NCBI GenBank assembly: GCA_031259845.1
Contig: JAIRKZ010000006.1
Location: 1 to 61,479, forward strand
Direction of reading: 5' to 3'
Source of the DNA: Tannerellaceae bacterium
GTDB lineage: Bacteria > Bacteroidota > Bacteroidia > Bacteroidales > Tannerellaceae
Length of the DNA stretch: 61,479 bases
Each line of letters begins with the position of its first letter. Position 1 is the first letter of the stretch. A model generated the notes under the pieces. It ran no database searches. It was not told the DNA's origin and saw nothing but the letters and a program-made list of their open reading frames with translations. Positions 8,558 to 17,759 of the stretch are shown in pieces. The position numbers and the translations under genes were made by a program.

Positions 8558-10987
8558 ATGAATTCAATAAAACGTTTCTTTATTACACTATTATTTATCT
8601 TTCCATTATTCGCATACGGGCAGGTTTCTTTTGGCGAACCCGAAAAAATTAATGATAACTGGAAATTTGCATTACGTGATGACCAACGTATGTCATCGCC
8701 TATATTTGACGATTCGGAATGGCAAATGGTAAGTTTGCCTCATGATTGGAGTGTAAAAGGACAGCTTAGTCCGTCGCTTGCCGCTTGCACCGGCTATCTG
8801 CCGGGTGGCGCCGGATGGTATCGCAAATCATTCGCCATACCGGAAAGTAAGAAAGAAGAAAAGGTTTATCTTTACTTTGAAGGCGTTTACAGCCGGAGCG
8901 AAGTTTTTATCAATGGCCATTCGCTGGGGAAACGGCCCAACGGATACATTTCTTTTATGTATGATGCTACTCCATTTGTAGCATTTGGTGAAGAAAATAC
9001 GGTTGCCGTCCGGGTAGATCATAGCCTGAGCGCCGATTCGCGCTGGTATACCGGTTCCGGTATCTACCGTAATGTGTGGCTGGTGTATGCCCATCCTGTT
9101 CATATAGGTCAATGGGGCGTTTATGCTTATCCTTCGGTTGCCGATTATAAACAAGGCGCTTTATCAATTGAGGTAGAGGTAGATAATGAGAGTAGTGCGG
9201 CTACGAACCTGACGATTCGGAATGAGTTGTTTGATACGAATGGAAAAAGCGTTGCCCAAAACAATAAAAAACTAACGGTTGCCGCTAAGCAAAAAGGGAA
9301 CATACAAACCACATTGCATGTAAAGAACCCGGCTCTTTGGGATTTGAACGAACCCAATCTCTACACACTAAAAACAACCCTTTTTCAAGGCGGGAAAGTA
9401 ATTGATTCATCAATTACCACAACCGGATTCCGCACGTTTACCTTCAGCCCGGATAAAGGTTTTGCCCTTAACGGAAATTGGATGAAAATAAAAGGTGTAT
9501 GTATCCATCACGATGCAGGCGTACTGGGATCGGCCGTGCCCCATGAAGTATGGAAGAGAAGACTGCTCACCCTGAAAGAAATTGGCTGTAACGCCATCCG
9601 TACCAGCCATAATCCGCAGGCTCCCGATTTATACAGGTTATGCGACGAACTGGGATTATTGGTTTTAAATGAGGCTTTTGACGAATGGGAGTTTCCTAAA
9701 AGGAAATGGATTGAAGGTTGGAATGTTGGAACGCCCGGATTTCAGGGAACATCCGATTTCTTTGAAGAATGGGGAGAAAGAGACCTGGCGGATATGATAC
9801 GCCGCGACCGTAACCATCTTTCGGTCTTTGCATGGAGCATCGGAAACGAAGTAGACTATCCGAACGACCCCTATTCGCACCCTGTACTCGACGGTGGAAA
9901 AGATACCGGATTTACGCAAGCCATATTCGGCGGATACAAAAAAGAGGCCCCCGATGCCATGCGATTGGGGGGAATAGCCAAACGATTGGCCGCGGTAGTA
10001 AAACAGTATGATAAATCACGCCCGGTAACGGCCGGGCTGGCAGGCGTTGCCATGTCTAACGAAACCGAATATCCCGGCGCCTTAGACATTGCCGGATACA
10101 ACTATACAGAAAGTAAGTATGATTCCGACCATAAAAAATACCCGAATCGTGTTATCTACGGAAGTGAAAACAGGCACGACCTTGACGCATGGAAAGCTGT
10201 ACGGGATAAAGAACATATCTTCGGGCAGTTTTTATGGACAGGCATTGATTACTTAGGCGAATCGGGCAAGTGGCCGGCGAGGGGGTTTTATGCGGGATTA
10301 CTTGATTTCGGCGGGTTTATTAAACCCAGAGGATATTTTCGCCAATCTTTATGGTCTGACAAACCAATGGTTTATATCGGAACCTATCCTGTAAAAGCAA
10401 ACAGCCTCCTTTCGCAGGATGCCTGGCCTGTATGGAACTATCAGGAAGGAGAAATGATCCGTGTCGTTTGCTATACCAACGCCGCTAAAGCAAGATTGGA
10501 ATTAAATGGAAAAACCGTTGGAGAAGAAAAGAATTATGATGATAAAACAGGTATTATCTACTGGGATATTCCCTATCAGAACGGTAAACTGGAAGTAACC
10601 GCCCTGAATGAAAACGGCAACGAAGCCGGGCGGTATAAACTGGAATCGTCCCGGCAACCCTATGCCATAACGATTGTTTCGGCCGACAGTTGTATCGGTA
10701 AAGATAAAGGAATAGCCCAGATAGTCTTTCAAGTGGCAGACGAAGAAGGTATTCCCGTTATGCTATCCGACAACGAAGTTGCCTGCCATATAGAAGGATC
10801 GGCGCAATTACTTGGGCTTGAAGCCGGCAATAATACAGACATGACGGATTACACGGATAATAAACACCGCGTATACCACGGACGTATGATAGCCTATATC
10901 CAGGCAAACGGCACGAAAGGCGTAGCTAATGTAACTTTCGCTTCGCCATGGTTAAAAGAAGCTACCGTACGTATTGAGATTAGATGA
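8558..10987 (+). CDS. Secreted glycoside hydrolase family 2 (beta-galactosidase-like)
   Basis: The product has 809 residues. A signal peptide (about 1-21, ending FAYGQ) is followed by the GH2 sugar-binding jelly roll (about 30-190; SLPHDWSVKG, GAGWYRK, YFEGVYSRSEVFINGH), the immunoglobulin-like domain (about 195-300) and the TIM barrel (about 305-600). The acid/base is Glu431 in WSIGNEVDYP and the nucleophile Glu537 in YGSENRHD. A DUF4982-like beta domain (about 620-690, with ARLELNGK) and a C-terminal beta domain follow. It should cut terminal beta-galactosides or a related beta-linkage in the periplasm. The exact substrate cannot be read from sequence and there is no adjacent SusCD pair. 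The stop overlaps the mtgA start. Confidence 0.88.
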   Translation: MNSIKRFFITLLFIFPLFAYGQVSFGEPEKINDNWKFALRDDQRMSSPIFDDSEWQMVSLPHDWSVKGQLSPSLAACTGYLPGGAGWYRKSFAIPESKKEEKVYLYFEGVYSRSEVFINGHSLGKRPNGYISFMYDATPFVAFGEENTVAVRVDHSLSADSRWYTGSGIYRNVWLVYAHPVHIGQWGVYAYPSVADYKQGALSIEVEVDNESSAATNLTIRNELFDTNGKSVAQNNKKLTVAAKQKGNIQTTLHVKNPALWDLNEPNLYTLKTTLFQGGKVIDSSITTTGFRTFTFSPDKGFALNGNWMKIKGVCIHHDAGVLGSAVPHEVWKRRLLTLKEIGCNAIRTSHNPQAPDLYRLCDELGLLVLNEAFDEWEFPKRKWIEGWNVGTPGFQGTSDFFEEWGERDLADMIRRDRNHLSVFAWSIGNEVDYPNDPYSHPVLDGGKDTGFTQAIFGGYKKEAPDAMRLGGIAKRLAAVVKQYDKSRPVTAGLAGVAMSNETEYPGALDIAGYNYTESKYDSDHKKYPNRVIYGSENRHDLDAWKAVRDKEHIFGQFLWTGIDYLGESGKWPARGFYAGLLDFGGFIKPRGYFRQSLWSDKPMVYIGTYPVKANSLLSQDAWPVWNYQEGEMIRVVCYTNAAKARLELNGKTVGEEKNYDDKTGIIYWDIPYQNGKLEVTALNENGNEAGRYKLESSRQPYAITIVSADSCIGKDKGIAQIVFQVADEEGIPVMLSDNEVACHIEGSAQLLGLEAGNNTDMTDYTDNKHRVYHGRMIAYIQANGTKGVANVTFASPWLKEATVRIEIR

Positions 10988-11736
10988 GGCAAAACAAACA
11001 AAAAGACAAGAAAGAATCAAGCCAATCCATGACGAATAAGTTGTTTAAACGGATATTTACCGGGTGCAGGAATATTTTTTTATTCCTGCTCCTGTCCAGT
11101 ATTCTGGCTGTATTTATTTTAAAATATGTACCTGTTTATTATACGCCGCTCATGGTAATCCGGGTTTTTGAACAATTGAAAGAGAAGAAAAAGGTTAAAC
11201 TTCAACATAAATGGACGCCTGTATCAAAGATTGCCCAACCCTTGATACAGGCCGTTATCGCTTCGGAAGATAATCTTTTTCTGGAACATAGCGGATTTGA
11301 TTTGGAGCAGATAGAAAAAGCGCTCAACGAAGCCGGAGCCGGAAAGCGTGTACGCGGCGCAAGTACAATATCCCAACAAACAGCAAAAAACGTTTTCCTG
11401 TGGCCGGAAAAAACGTATGTACGCAAGGGGCTTGAAGTATATTTTACCGTCCTTATCGAACTTTTCTGGAGCAAAAAACGCATTATGGAAGTATACCTCA
11501 ACTCCATTGAAATGGGAGACGGTATCTATGGAGCAGAAGCCGTTGCCAAAGCTCATTTTCAGAAACATGCTTACGAACTGACTAAAGGAGAAGCCGCATT
11601 AATAGCTGCCACGCTACCGAATCCGCGTAAGTTCAATTCGGCCAAACCTTCCGGTTATATGTTGAGAAGGCAGTCTCAAATTATGTCTTTAATGGATAAA
11701 CTACTGAAAATAGACATGGGATATGAACAACTTTAG
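10984..11736 (+). CDS. mtgA: Monofunctional biosynthetic peptidoglycan transglycosylase
   Basis: This GT51 enzyme polymerises lipid II into glycan strands at the inner membrane. The product has 250 residues, normal for the family. A basic N-terminus is followed by a membrane anchor (about 28-50). The catalytic Glu95 lies in ASEDNLFLEHSGFD. Further family motifs are GASTISQQTAKNVFLWPEK, KKRIMEVYLNSIEMGDGIYGAEA and GEAALIAATLPNP. ATG 10984 overlaps the GH2 stop as ATGA, so the genes are translationally coupled. The gene end overlaps lipB by 14 bp. Confidence 0.92.
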   Translation: MRQNKQKDKKESSQSMTNKLFKRIFTGCRNIFLFLLLSSILAVFILKYVPVYYTPLMVIRVFEQLKEKKKVKLQHKWTPVSKIAQPLIQAVIASEDNLFLEHSGFDLEQIEKALNEAGAGKRVRGASTISQQTAKNVFLWPEKTYVRKGLEVYFTVLIELFWSKKRIMEVYLNSIEMGDGIYGAEAVAKAHFQKHAYELTKGEAALIAATLPNPRKFNSAKPSGYMLRRQSQIMSLMDKLLKIDMGYEQL

Positions 11737-12385
11737 TTATCACGATCTGGGGCGAATCGCCTACGCAGCCGCCTTGGAAAAACAAACCAGCGCCTTTACT
11801 GCATTACTTAACGCAAAAACGAACAATCAACAGGGCCAAAACCAATTGCTCTTTTGCGAACATGAACCCGTATTTACGCTCGGCAAAAGCGGCAAAGAAT
11901 CAAACCTGCTAATCTCCGAAGAATTACTGTCACAACGCGGTATATCCTTATACCATACAAACAGAGGCGGAGATATTACCTATCACGGCCCCGGACAAAT
12001 TACCGGCTATCCTATATTCGACCTTGAATATTGGAATATAGGCATAAAACAATACATCCATACGCTGGAAGAAACCATCATCCGTTTTCTTTCCCTCTAC
12101 GGAGTCGAAGGCAAGCGACTGGAAGGAGTTACCGGCGTATGGATAGATACGGAACCGGCAGGCAAAGCCCGGAAGATATGCGCTATCGGCGTAAAATGCA
12201 GCCGGTATGTTACTATGCACGGGTTCGCCCTCAATATCAACACAAACCTGGATTACTTTTCCCTTATTAATCCATGCGGTTTTACAGACAAAGGCGTTAC
12301 TTCGCTGGAAAAAGAACTTGGTTTTCCCCAAGACTTTGAATACGCCAAAATGCAGTTAAAAGAAATCTTCGCCACCTGTTTTTGA
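11723..12385 (+). CDS. lipB: Octanoyl-[acyl carrier protein]:protein N-octanoyltransferase
   Basis: LipB transfers octanoate from acyl carrier protein to lipoyl domains, the first step of lipoate synthesis. The 220-residue product has the family signature RGGDITYHGPGQ (about 75-86), catalytic Lys158 in ICAIGVK and catalytic Cys185 in NPCGFTDKGVTSL. The start overlaps the 3' end of mtgA. The three genes GH2-mtgA-lipB therefore form one overlapping unit although their jobs are unrelated. Confidence 0.93.
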   Translation: MNNFSYHDLGRIAYAAALEKQTSAFTALLNAKTNNQQGQNQLLFCEHEPVFTLGKSGKESNLLISEELLSQRGISLYHTNRGGDITYHGPGQITGYPIFDLEYWNIGIKQYIHTLEETIIRFLSLYGVEGKRLEGVTGVWIDTEPAGKARKICAIGVKCSRYVTMHGFALNINTNLDYFSLINPCGFTDKGVTSLEKELGFPQDFEYAKMQLKEIFATCF

Positions 12386-12444
12386 ATTTTATATGTTTTC
12401 TTGGGAAATTCTCAAAAAGATTAGCGCTTTTTAGACTTTTTCTT

Positions 12445-12452
12445 TAAATTTG
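12445..12452 (+). promoter_or_regulatory. -7 box TAAATTTG of the DUF3078 gene
   Basis: TAAATTTG lies about 42 nt upstream of the start codon and matches TAnnTTTG. No clear -33 element is visible. Confidence 0.5.
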
Positions 12453-12493
12453 CATCTGATCTATATATCTAACGAATATAAATTAGGTGTTTT

Positions 12494-14050
12494 ATGATGA
12501 TGAAGAGGTATTGTGTAGGTATAAGTACAACGATATTATTATTTGTAAGTTTTTGCATGGCGGCGCAAGATGTATCTTTATTTTCTGAAGTAAAGGGGGA
12601 TGTTATCTCTTCCGATACTATTCCCCTGATTGAATTTGACGAATCAAGCTTAGATAAAATAAATGACATTAAAAAACAATTTGAGAAGCAAAACAGTACG
12701 TACGCAAGGCCCGTACGAATAAATACAAGCCTGCTGCGTTTCGTACAGGATGATAACCTTAAACTATCCAACGAAGCGCTTTATTGGGTTAGGTTAGTGA
12801 GAGACGCTTCTTCCGCCTTTGATGAACGAATGACATACAAAGACACAATTATCGTAGACCCTATATTCATGACGCCTGTCTTCAGAGGTAAGATACTGTC
12901 TGGCGACTTAACGCTCTATGATACGGAAATCTTCCACTCAAAGAGCCCGTATGATTTTATATACAAACCTGATAGTAGCCTGTTTCGGAATTATTTAAGA
13001 AAGAAAAAAATAACAGACGAAACAGCAGCCTTTCTGGAAAAAAACTATCCGCAATATTTTCGTTATTCGGAAAGAAACCTGCCCGGCGAGGTTCCGGTGG
13101 CCCGTTATATAAAGAAAGACCTGATTAAAGATATGCCCGTACTCGTGGGAACCGATGTAAGTTTTAGCGATGTAGATGCACCAGTGAAATTTATCCCGGA
13201 CAGGCGATACTGGACGTCAGGGTTTGAAAGCGCCCTTCAATTCTCTCAAAACTATGTTTCTGAAAATTGGCATAAGGGAGGGAGCAGCAACTTAAACATA
13301 TTCAGCAAGAATTACATGAGGTATAACTATAATAGAGATAAGATACAAATAACGAACGAAGGCGAAATAACCGCCAACATATATAATGCCCCTAAAGATA
13401 CGCTTCGTAGCTACAAAATAGGTAACGACATTGTCAGGCTACACAGTAACGTAGGGTACAAAGCGTTTGAAAAATGGTTCTATACGTATGATTTCGAATT
13501 TATCACGCAATTATTTACAAACCATGAAGAGAATACCAAGACCATCTACTCGGCGTTTCTTTCCCCTTTCTTTATCAATATGGGGGTCGGTATGAAATAT
13601 GATTTGAACAAATCATTTCCCCAACGGCATAAAAACCTGAAACTATCGGTCAACATCGCTCCTCTTGCCTATACTTATCAATATAGTATAAAGAAAGACT
13701 CCGATATGAACCTGGCGCGTCACAAATTTGAAGAAAAAGAGAATCCGGTTGAAGGAGAAAATAAATATAAACATGAAAGGCACATCTTCGGCCCGTCTGT
13801 CCGCGCCGATATGGTTATGACATTCAACAGGAATATATCTTGGCAGTCCCGTTTTTATTTCAAGACCAATTTTGAAGAAAACCTGATTGAATTTGAAAAT
13901 ACGTTGATATTGGCTATCACCCGTCATTTCTCTACCCGCCTGTACCTCTATCCAAGATATGACGACAAAGAAGTAATAGCAGACGGCAAAAAGCAGAGTT
14001 ATTTTCAGTTAAACCAACTGCTAAGCTTCGGTTTCAATTACAAATGGTAA
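12494..14050 (+). CDS. DUF3078 outer-membrane beta-barrel protein
   Basis: The product has 518 residues. The signal peptide ends near CMAAQD. The N-terminal half (about 30-220) is a periplasmic or linker region. The C-terminal half (about 230-518) has the DUF3078 pattern: WTSGFESALQFSQNYVSENW, HKGGSSNLN, then alternating aromatic strands such as FYTYDFEFITQLF and a terminal strand ending FGFNYKW, typical of Bacteroidota barrels. The function of DUF3078 proteins is unknown. It has its own promoter and is followed by the palindrome that precedes the Rnf operon. Three ATG codons in tandem at the start leave the exact first residue open. Confidence 0.8.
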   Translation: MMMKRYCVGISTTILLFVSFCMAAQDVSLFSEVKGDVISSDTIPLIEFDESSLDKINDIKKQFEKQNSTYARPVRINTSLLRFVQDDNLKLSNEALYWVRLVRDASSAFDERMTYKDTIIVDPIFMTPVFRGKILSGDLTLYDTEIFHSKSPYDFIYKPDSSLFRNYLRKKKITDETAAFLEKNYPQYFRYSERNLPGEVPVARYIKKDLIKDMPVLVGTDVSFSDVDAPVKFIPDRRYWTSGFESALQFSQNYVSENWHKGGSSNLNIFSKNYMRYNYNRDKIQITNEGEITANIYNAPKDTLRSYKIGNDIVRLHSNVGYKAFEKWFYTYDFEFITQLFTNHEENTKTIYSAFLSPFFINMGVGMKYDLNKSFPQRHKNLKLSVNIAPLAYTYQYSIKKDSDMNLARHKFEEKENPVEGENKYKHERHIFGPSVRADMVMTFNRNISWQSRFYFKTNFEENLIEFENTLILAITRHFSTRLYLYPRYDDKEVIADGKKQSYFQLNQLLSFGFNYKW

Positions 14051-14080
14051 ATTAAATCTATTTATTCTCTAAATATTATG

Positions 14081-14119
14081 GGGAATAATGACATTATTCC
14101 CAAATAATCCTTACTTTTG
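14081..14119 (+). promoter_or_regulatory. Promoter of the Rnf operon with overlapping 21-bp palindrome
   Basis: The -7 box TACTTTTG is at 14112-14119. Immediately upstream, 14081-14101 is a perfect palindrome: GGGAATAATG, one centre base, CATTATTCCC. It covers the expected -33 element, so a bound protein would block or replace promoter recognition. The 7-1-7 core AATAATG-A-CATTATT resembles the architecture of Fur/PerR-family boxes, an analogy only. A one-base loop rules out a hairpin terminator. Confidence 0.65.
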
Positions 14120-14149
14120 CCGAGGTTTTGCTATGTCGAGGTTACAAAC

Positions 14150-14569
14150 ATGAAAAATATAATACATCATTGCGGAATAGTAGAAAAGATTGCCGGCCAT
14201 TCCGTATACGTTAAAATTATACAGCAATCGGCCTGTGCAGGATGTCACGCCAAATCAATGTGTATGGCCGCCGATAGCAAAGAGAAAGTCATTGAAATAC
14301 CAGATTCTTCCGGCCTGTACCATATAAACGAACCGGTTATCATCTGCGGACAAAGTTCTATGGGAATGGAAGCCGTATTTCTTGCTTTTGTCTTACCATT
14401 GTTACTCGTTGTTAGCGCCATTATATTCGGAACCTGTAATAAATGGAATGACGTCCTCAACGCTTTAAGCGGGCTACTGATATTACTTCCGTACTATGGC
14501 ATTTTGTATCTCTTACGCAATAAACTAAAGAAAAGATTCATTTTCACATTAACGAAAACGGAAAATTAA
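14150..14569 (+). CDS. RseC/SoxR-reducing-system family membrane protein
   Basis: The product has 139 residues from ATG 14150; an upstream ATG at 14117 sits inside the promoter. The RseC pattern is clear: GIVEKIAGHSVYVKI, then Cys residues in SACAGCHAKSMC, followed by two membrane helices (about 74-95 and 103-122) and a basic tail. RseC homologues commonly head Rnf operons and are tied to redox signalling or SoxR reduction in other phyla; the role here is inferred. It lies 12 bp upstream of rnfB. Confidence 0.85.
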   Translation: MKNIIHHCGIVEKIAGHSVYVKIIQQSACAGCHAKSMCMAADSKEKVIEIPDSSGLYHINEPVIICGQSSMGMEAVFLAFVLPLLLVVSAIIFGTCNKWNDVLNALSGLLILLPYYGILYLLRNKLKKRFIFTLTKTEN

Positions 14570-14581
14570 TTCATAATTAGC

Positions 14582-15445
14582 ATGATTTTAACCGCCATTA
14601 TTTCCTTAGGAGGAATTGGAATTACAGGTGCAGTACTTCTTTATGCCGCATCGAAGAAATTTGAAGTTTATGAAGACCCCCGTATCGCACAAGTTCAGGA
14701 CGTTTTACCGGCCGCCAATTGTGGAGGCTGCGGATATCCGGGTTGTTCGGGGTTTGCCACTGCCTGCGTAAATGCAGATTCATTAGACAACCTCTTATGC
14801 CCGGTAGGCGGAGTGGAGGTAATGAATAAAGTGTCAACCATACTGGGTAAGGAGGCCGGTAAGGCAGACCCGATGATTGCCGTTGTACGTTGCAACGGCG
14901 CCTGTGAAGCCCGCCCACACACCAATCAATACGACGGGGCTCAAAACTGCGCCATTGCGTCTTCTCTCTATGGAGGAGAAACCGGTTGCTCTTACGGATG
15001 CTTCGGCTACGGCGATTGCGTTACGTCCTGTCTGTTCGGCGCAATTCATATCAACCCCGAAACCCTGTTGCCGGAAGTGATTGACGACAAATGTACCGCT
15101 TGTGGCGCCTGCGTCAAGGCCTGTCCGAAAAGCATTATCGAACTACGTAAAAAGGGGCCGAAATCACGGCGTATCTATGTTGGCTGCGTCAATCAGGATA
15201 AAGGAGGCGTTGCCCGTAAAGCGTGTAACCATGCATGTATCGGTTGCAGCAAATGTGAAAAGGAATGTCAGTTCGAAGCTATCGCCATCGCGAATAACCT
15301 GGCTTATATAGACCCTATGAAATGCCGGTTGTGCCGCAAATGCGTCCCGGTATGTCCTACAAACTCCATTATCGAGACTAACTTTCCTCCCCGCAAGGAA
15401 AAAGTAACAGAAGATAATAGCGCGAATAACCAATTAATAATATAA
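14582..15445 (+). CDS. rnfB: Rnf electron transport complex subunit B
   Basis: RnfB is the ferredoxin-like entry subunit of the ion-translocating ferredoxin:NAD oxidoreductase. The 287-residue product has an N-terminal membrane helix (1-25), the [4Fe-4S] motif NCGGCGYPGC (about 46-55), the Cys-rich region with CNGACEA, GCSYGCFGYGDC, and two or more ferredoxin clusters CTACGACVKACP, CIGCSKCEKEC and CRLCRKCVPVCP. It is the second gene of the operon, followed by rnfC after 8 bp. Confidence 0.95.
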   Translation: MILTAIISLGGIGITGAVLLYAASKKFEVYEDPRIAQVQDVLPAANCGGCGYPGCSGFATACVNADSLDNLLCPVGGVEVMNKVSTILGKEAGKADPMIAVVRCNGACEARPHTNQYDGAQNCAIASSLYGGETGCSYGCFGYGDCVTSCLFGAIHINPETLLPEVIDDKCTACGACVKACPKSIIELRKKGPKSRRIYVGCVNQDKGGVARKACNHACIGCSKCEKECQFEAIAIANNLAYIDPMKCRLCRKCVPVCPTNSIIETNFPPRKEKVTEDNSANNQLII

Positions 15446-15453
15446 TCTGAAGT

Positions 15454-16785
15454 ATGCTAAGGACATTTAGAATCGGAGGTATACATCCGCCTGAAAGCAA
15501 ACTGTCTGCCGGAAAGAAAATAAGCCTGTTGGATATTCCCGAACAGGTAATCATACCATTGGCGCAACATATTGGAGCACCGGCACAAGCCGTTGTAAAG
15601 AAAGGCGACGTGGTAAAAACCGGAACGCTAATAGGCAAGGCCGGTGGTTTTGTATCGGCAAACATCCATTCGTCTGTTTCCGGAAAAGTAACTAAAATAG
15701 ACAATGCCCTCGACGCAAGCGGTTACAAACGCCCTGCGGTATTTATAGACGTTGAAGGCGATGAGTGGGAAGAATCCATAGACCGCAACGGGAATTTGAT
15801 AAAAGAATGTAACCTGTCGCCAAAAGAGATTATAAACAAAATCACGGAAGCCGGTATTGTAGGTATGGGAGGAGCTACCTTTCCAACACAGGTAAAACTA
15901 ATGCCGCCTCCGGGTAATAAGGCCGAATTGCTGATTATCAATGCTGCCGAATGTGAGCCGTATCTTACTTCAGACCATTCGTTAATGATGGAAAAAGGAG
16001 AAGAAATAATCGCCGGCATTTCTATCCTGATGAAAGCCATTGATACAAAAAGGGCTGTTATCGGTATCGAGCATAATAAACCGGATGCAATAGCCCACTT
16101 TAGCAACCTTGTAAAAGGATACGCCGGCATGGAGGTTATGCCGTTGAAATCAAGGTATCCGCAGGGAGGAGAAAAACAATTGATTGACGCCGTTATACGC
16201 CGGCAGGTGAAGAGCGGGGCTCTGCCTATTTCCGTAGGCGCTGTGGTGCAGAACGTAGGGACAGCTTTTGCCGTATATGAAGCCGTACAGAAGAACAAAC
16301 CGCTTATCGAACGGGTAGTAACGGTTACAGGGAAAAACCTTTCCAATCCGTCTAATTTATTAGTCCGTATCGGTACGCCTATTCGAAACTTAATTGATGC
16401 AGCAGGCGGATTGCCCGAGCATACCGGCAAGATTATCGGCGGCGGCCCTATGATGGGAAAAGCGTTGATAAGCGCTGATGTTCCGGCGACTAAAGGCAGC
16501 TCGGGCATACTTATCCTCTCCCATGAGGAAACGATACGCAAGCCCATGTATGAATGCATCCGTTGCGCCAAGTGTGTGAATGTTTGTCCGATGGGATTAA
16601 ATCCTACCTTATTGATGGACGCTACCGATTTTAAGGATTGGGAACTGGCTGAAAAGAATTATATCGTAGACTGTATCGAATGTGGTTCATGCAGCTATAC
16701 CTGTCCGGCCAATCGGGTCTTACTGGATTATATTCGTTTAGGTAAAGGAAAAGTAATGGGCATTATCCGTGCCAGAAAGTCATAA
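15454..16785 (+). CDS. rnfC: Rnf electron transport complex subunit C
   Basis: RnfC is the NADH/FMN-binding subunit, related to the NuoF fold. The product has 443 residues. An N-terminal barrel-sandwich (about 1-100) precedes the NADH-dehydrogenase-like domain, with GMGGATFPTQVKL (about 132-144), NAAECEPYL and RYPQGGEKQL. Two [4Fe-4S] motifs follow: CIRCAKCVNVCP beginning at Cys368 and CIECGSCSYTCP beginning at Cys407. The length is near the short form of the family. It is in-operon between rnfB and rnfD. Confidence 0.95.
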   Translation: MLRTFRIGGIHPPESKLSAGKKISLLDIPEQVIIPLAQHIGAPAQAVVKKGDVVKTGTLIGKAGGFVSANIHSSVSGKVTKIDNALDASGYKRPAVFIDVEGDEWEESIDRNGNLIKECNLSPKEIINKITEAGIVGMGGATFPTQVKLMPPPGNKAELLIINAAECEPYLTSDHSLMMEKGEEIIAGISILMKAIDTKRAVIGIEHNKPDAIAHFSNLVKGYAGMEVMPLKSRYPQGGEKQLIDAVIRRQVKSGALPISVGAVVQNVGTAFAVYEAVQKNKPLIERVVTVTGKNLSNPSNLLVRIGTPIRNLIDAAGGLPEHTGKIIGGGPMMGKALISADVPATKGSSGILILSHEETIRKPMYECIRCAKCVNVCPMGLNPTLLMDATDFKDWELAEKNYIVDCIECGSCSYTCPANRVLLDYIRLGKGKVMGIIRARKS

Positions 16786-16797
16786 ACAGAAGATTAT

Positions 16798-17757
16798 ATG
16801 GAAAATAAACTGATTATATCTCCTTCTCCCCATATTCATGGCGGCGACAGCATACAGAAAAACATGTACGGCGTATTGATCGCCTTAATTCCCGCCATGT
16901 TGGTCTCCTTTTATTACTTCGGGCTGGGGGCATTGATTGTTTCAGCCGTATCGATTACTTCTTGTGTTATGATCGAATATCTTATCGGGAAGTTCCTGCT
17001 GAAGAAAGAAGCAACTATCTCTGATGGGTCGGCTATCCTTACGGGTATACTTTTAGCGTTTAATTTACCATCCAATCTTCCTGTATGGATTATTATTATA
17101 GGAGCTTTTGCCGCTATCGGAATCGGCAAAATGGCATTCGGCGGATTGGGGAAAAATATTTTCAATCCGGCTTTGGCAGGGCGTGTATTCTTACTGATAT
17201 CCTTTCCTGCGCAAATGACTACCTGGCCGGTTCCCGAGCCGATGTCTATGCATTATACAGACGGACAAACCGGAGCTACTGTTTTATCCTTGTTAAACGA
17301 AGGCATCAGTGAGTTGCCTTCTTATACAGATATGTTGTCAGGCAATATGGGAGGAAGCTTAGGCGAGGTAAGCGCCATAGCCCTTTTGCTGGGATTGGTT
17401 TATCTGTTAGTCCGCAAAATTATTACCTGGCATATTCCTGTAGCGATTATAGGAACGGTGGCCATATTTACCGGTATTATGTATGGCGTAGATCCTTATT
17501 CGTATGCTAACCCGTTAGTACATCTCCTATCCGGCGGATTATTATTGGGGGCTGTCTTTATGGCTACCGATTATACGACGTCTCCCATGAGTAAAACGGG
17601 AATGCTTGTATACGGGGTTGGTATTGGTTTATTAACCACAGTGATACGTTTGTTTGGTTCGTATCCCGAGGGCGTCTCCTTTGCTATTTTGATTATGAAC
17701 GCATTCACTCCGCTTATAAATAACTATATCAAACCTAAACACTTCGGAGGAAAATAA
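16798..17757 (+). CDS. rnfD: Rnf electron transport complex subunit D
   Basis: RnfD is an integral membrane subunit carrying covalently bound FMN, related to NqrB. The product has 319 residues and about nine to ten hydrophobic helices. The start MENKLIISPSPHIHGGDSIQKNM is typical. The flavinylation motif is QTGAT with Thr161. The conserved MATDYTTSPM and GIGLLTTVIR sequences lie near the C-terminus. The stop is 2 nt before rnfG. Confidence 0.94.
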   Translation: MENKLIISPSPHIHGGDSIQKNMYGVLIALIPAMLVSFYYFGLGALIVSAVSITSCVMIEYLIGKFLLKKEATISDGSAILTGILLAFNLPSNLPVWIIIIGAFAAIGIGKMAFGGLGKNIFNPALAGRVFLLISFPAQMTTWPVPEPMSMHYTDGQTGATVLSLLNEGISELPSYTDMLSGNMGGSLGEVSAIALLLGLVYLLVRKIITWHIPVAIIGTVAIFTGIMYGVDPYSYANPLVHLLSGGLLLGAVFMATDYTTSPMSKTGMLVYGVGIGLLTTVIRLFGSYPEGVSFAILIMNAFTPLINNYIKPKHFGGK

Positions 17758-17759
17758 AT

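Noticed and set aside
14081-14101. Terminator of the DUF3078 gene
   Set aside because: The palindrome has only one centre base, so it cannot fold as a hairpin with full arms and lacks a U-run; it also overlaps a promoter.
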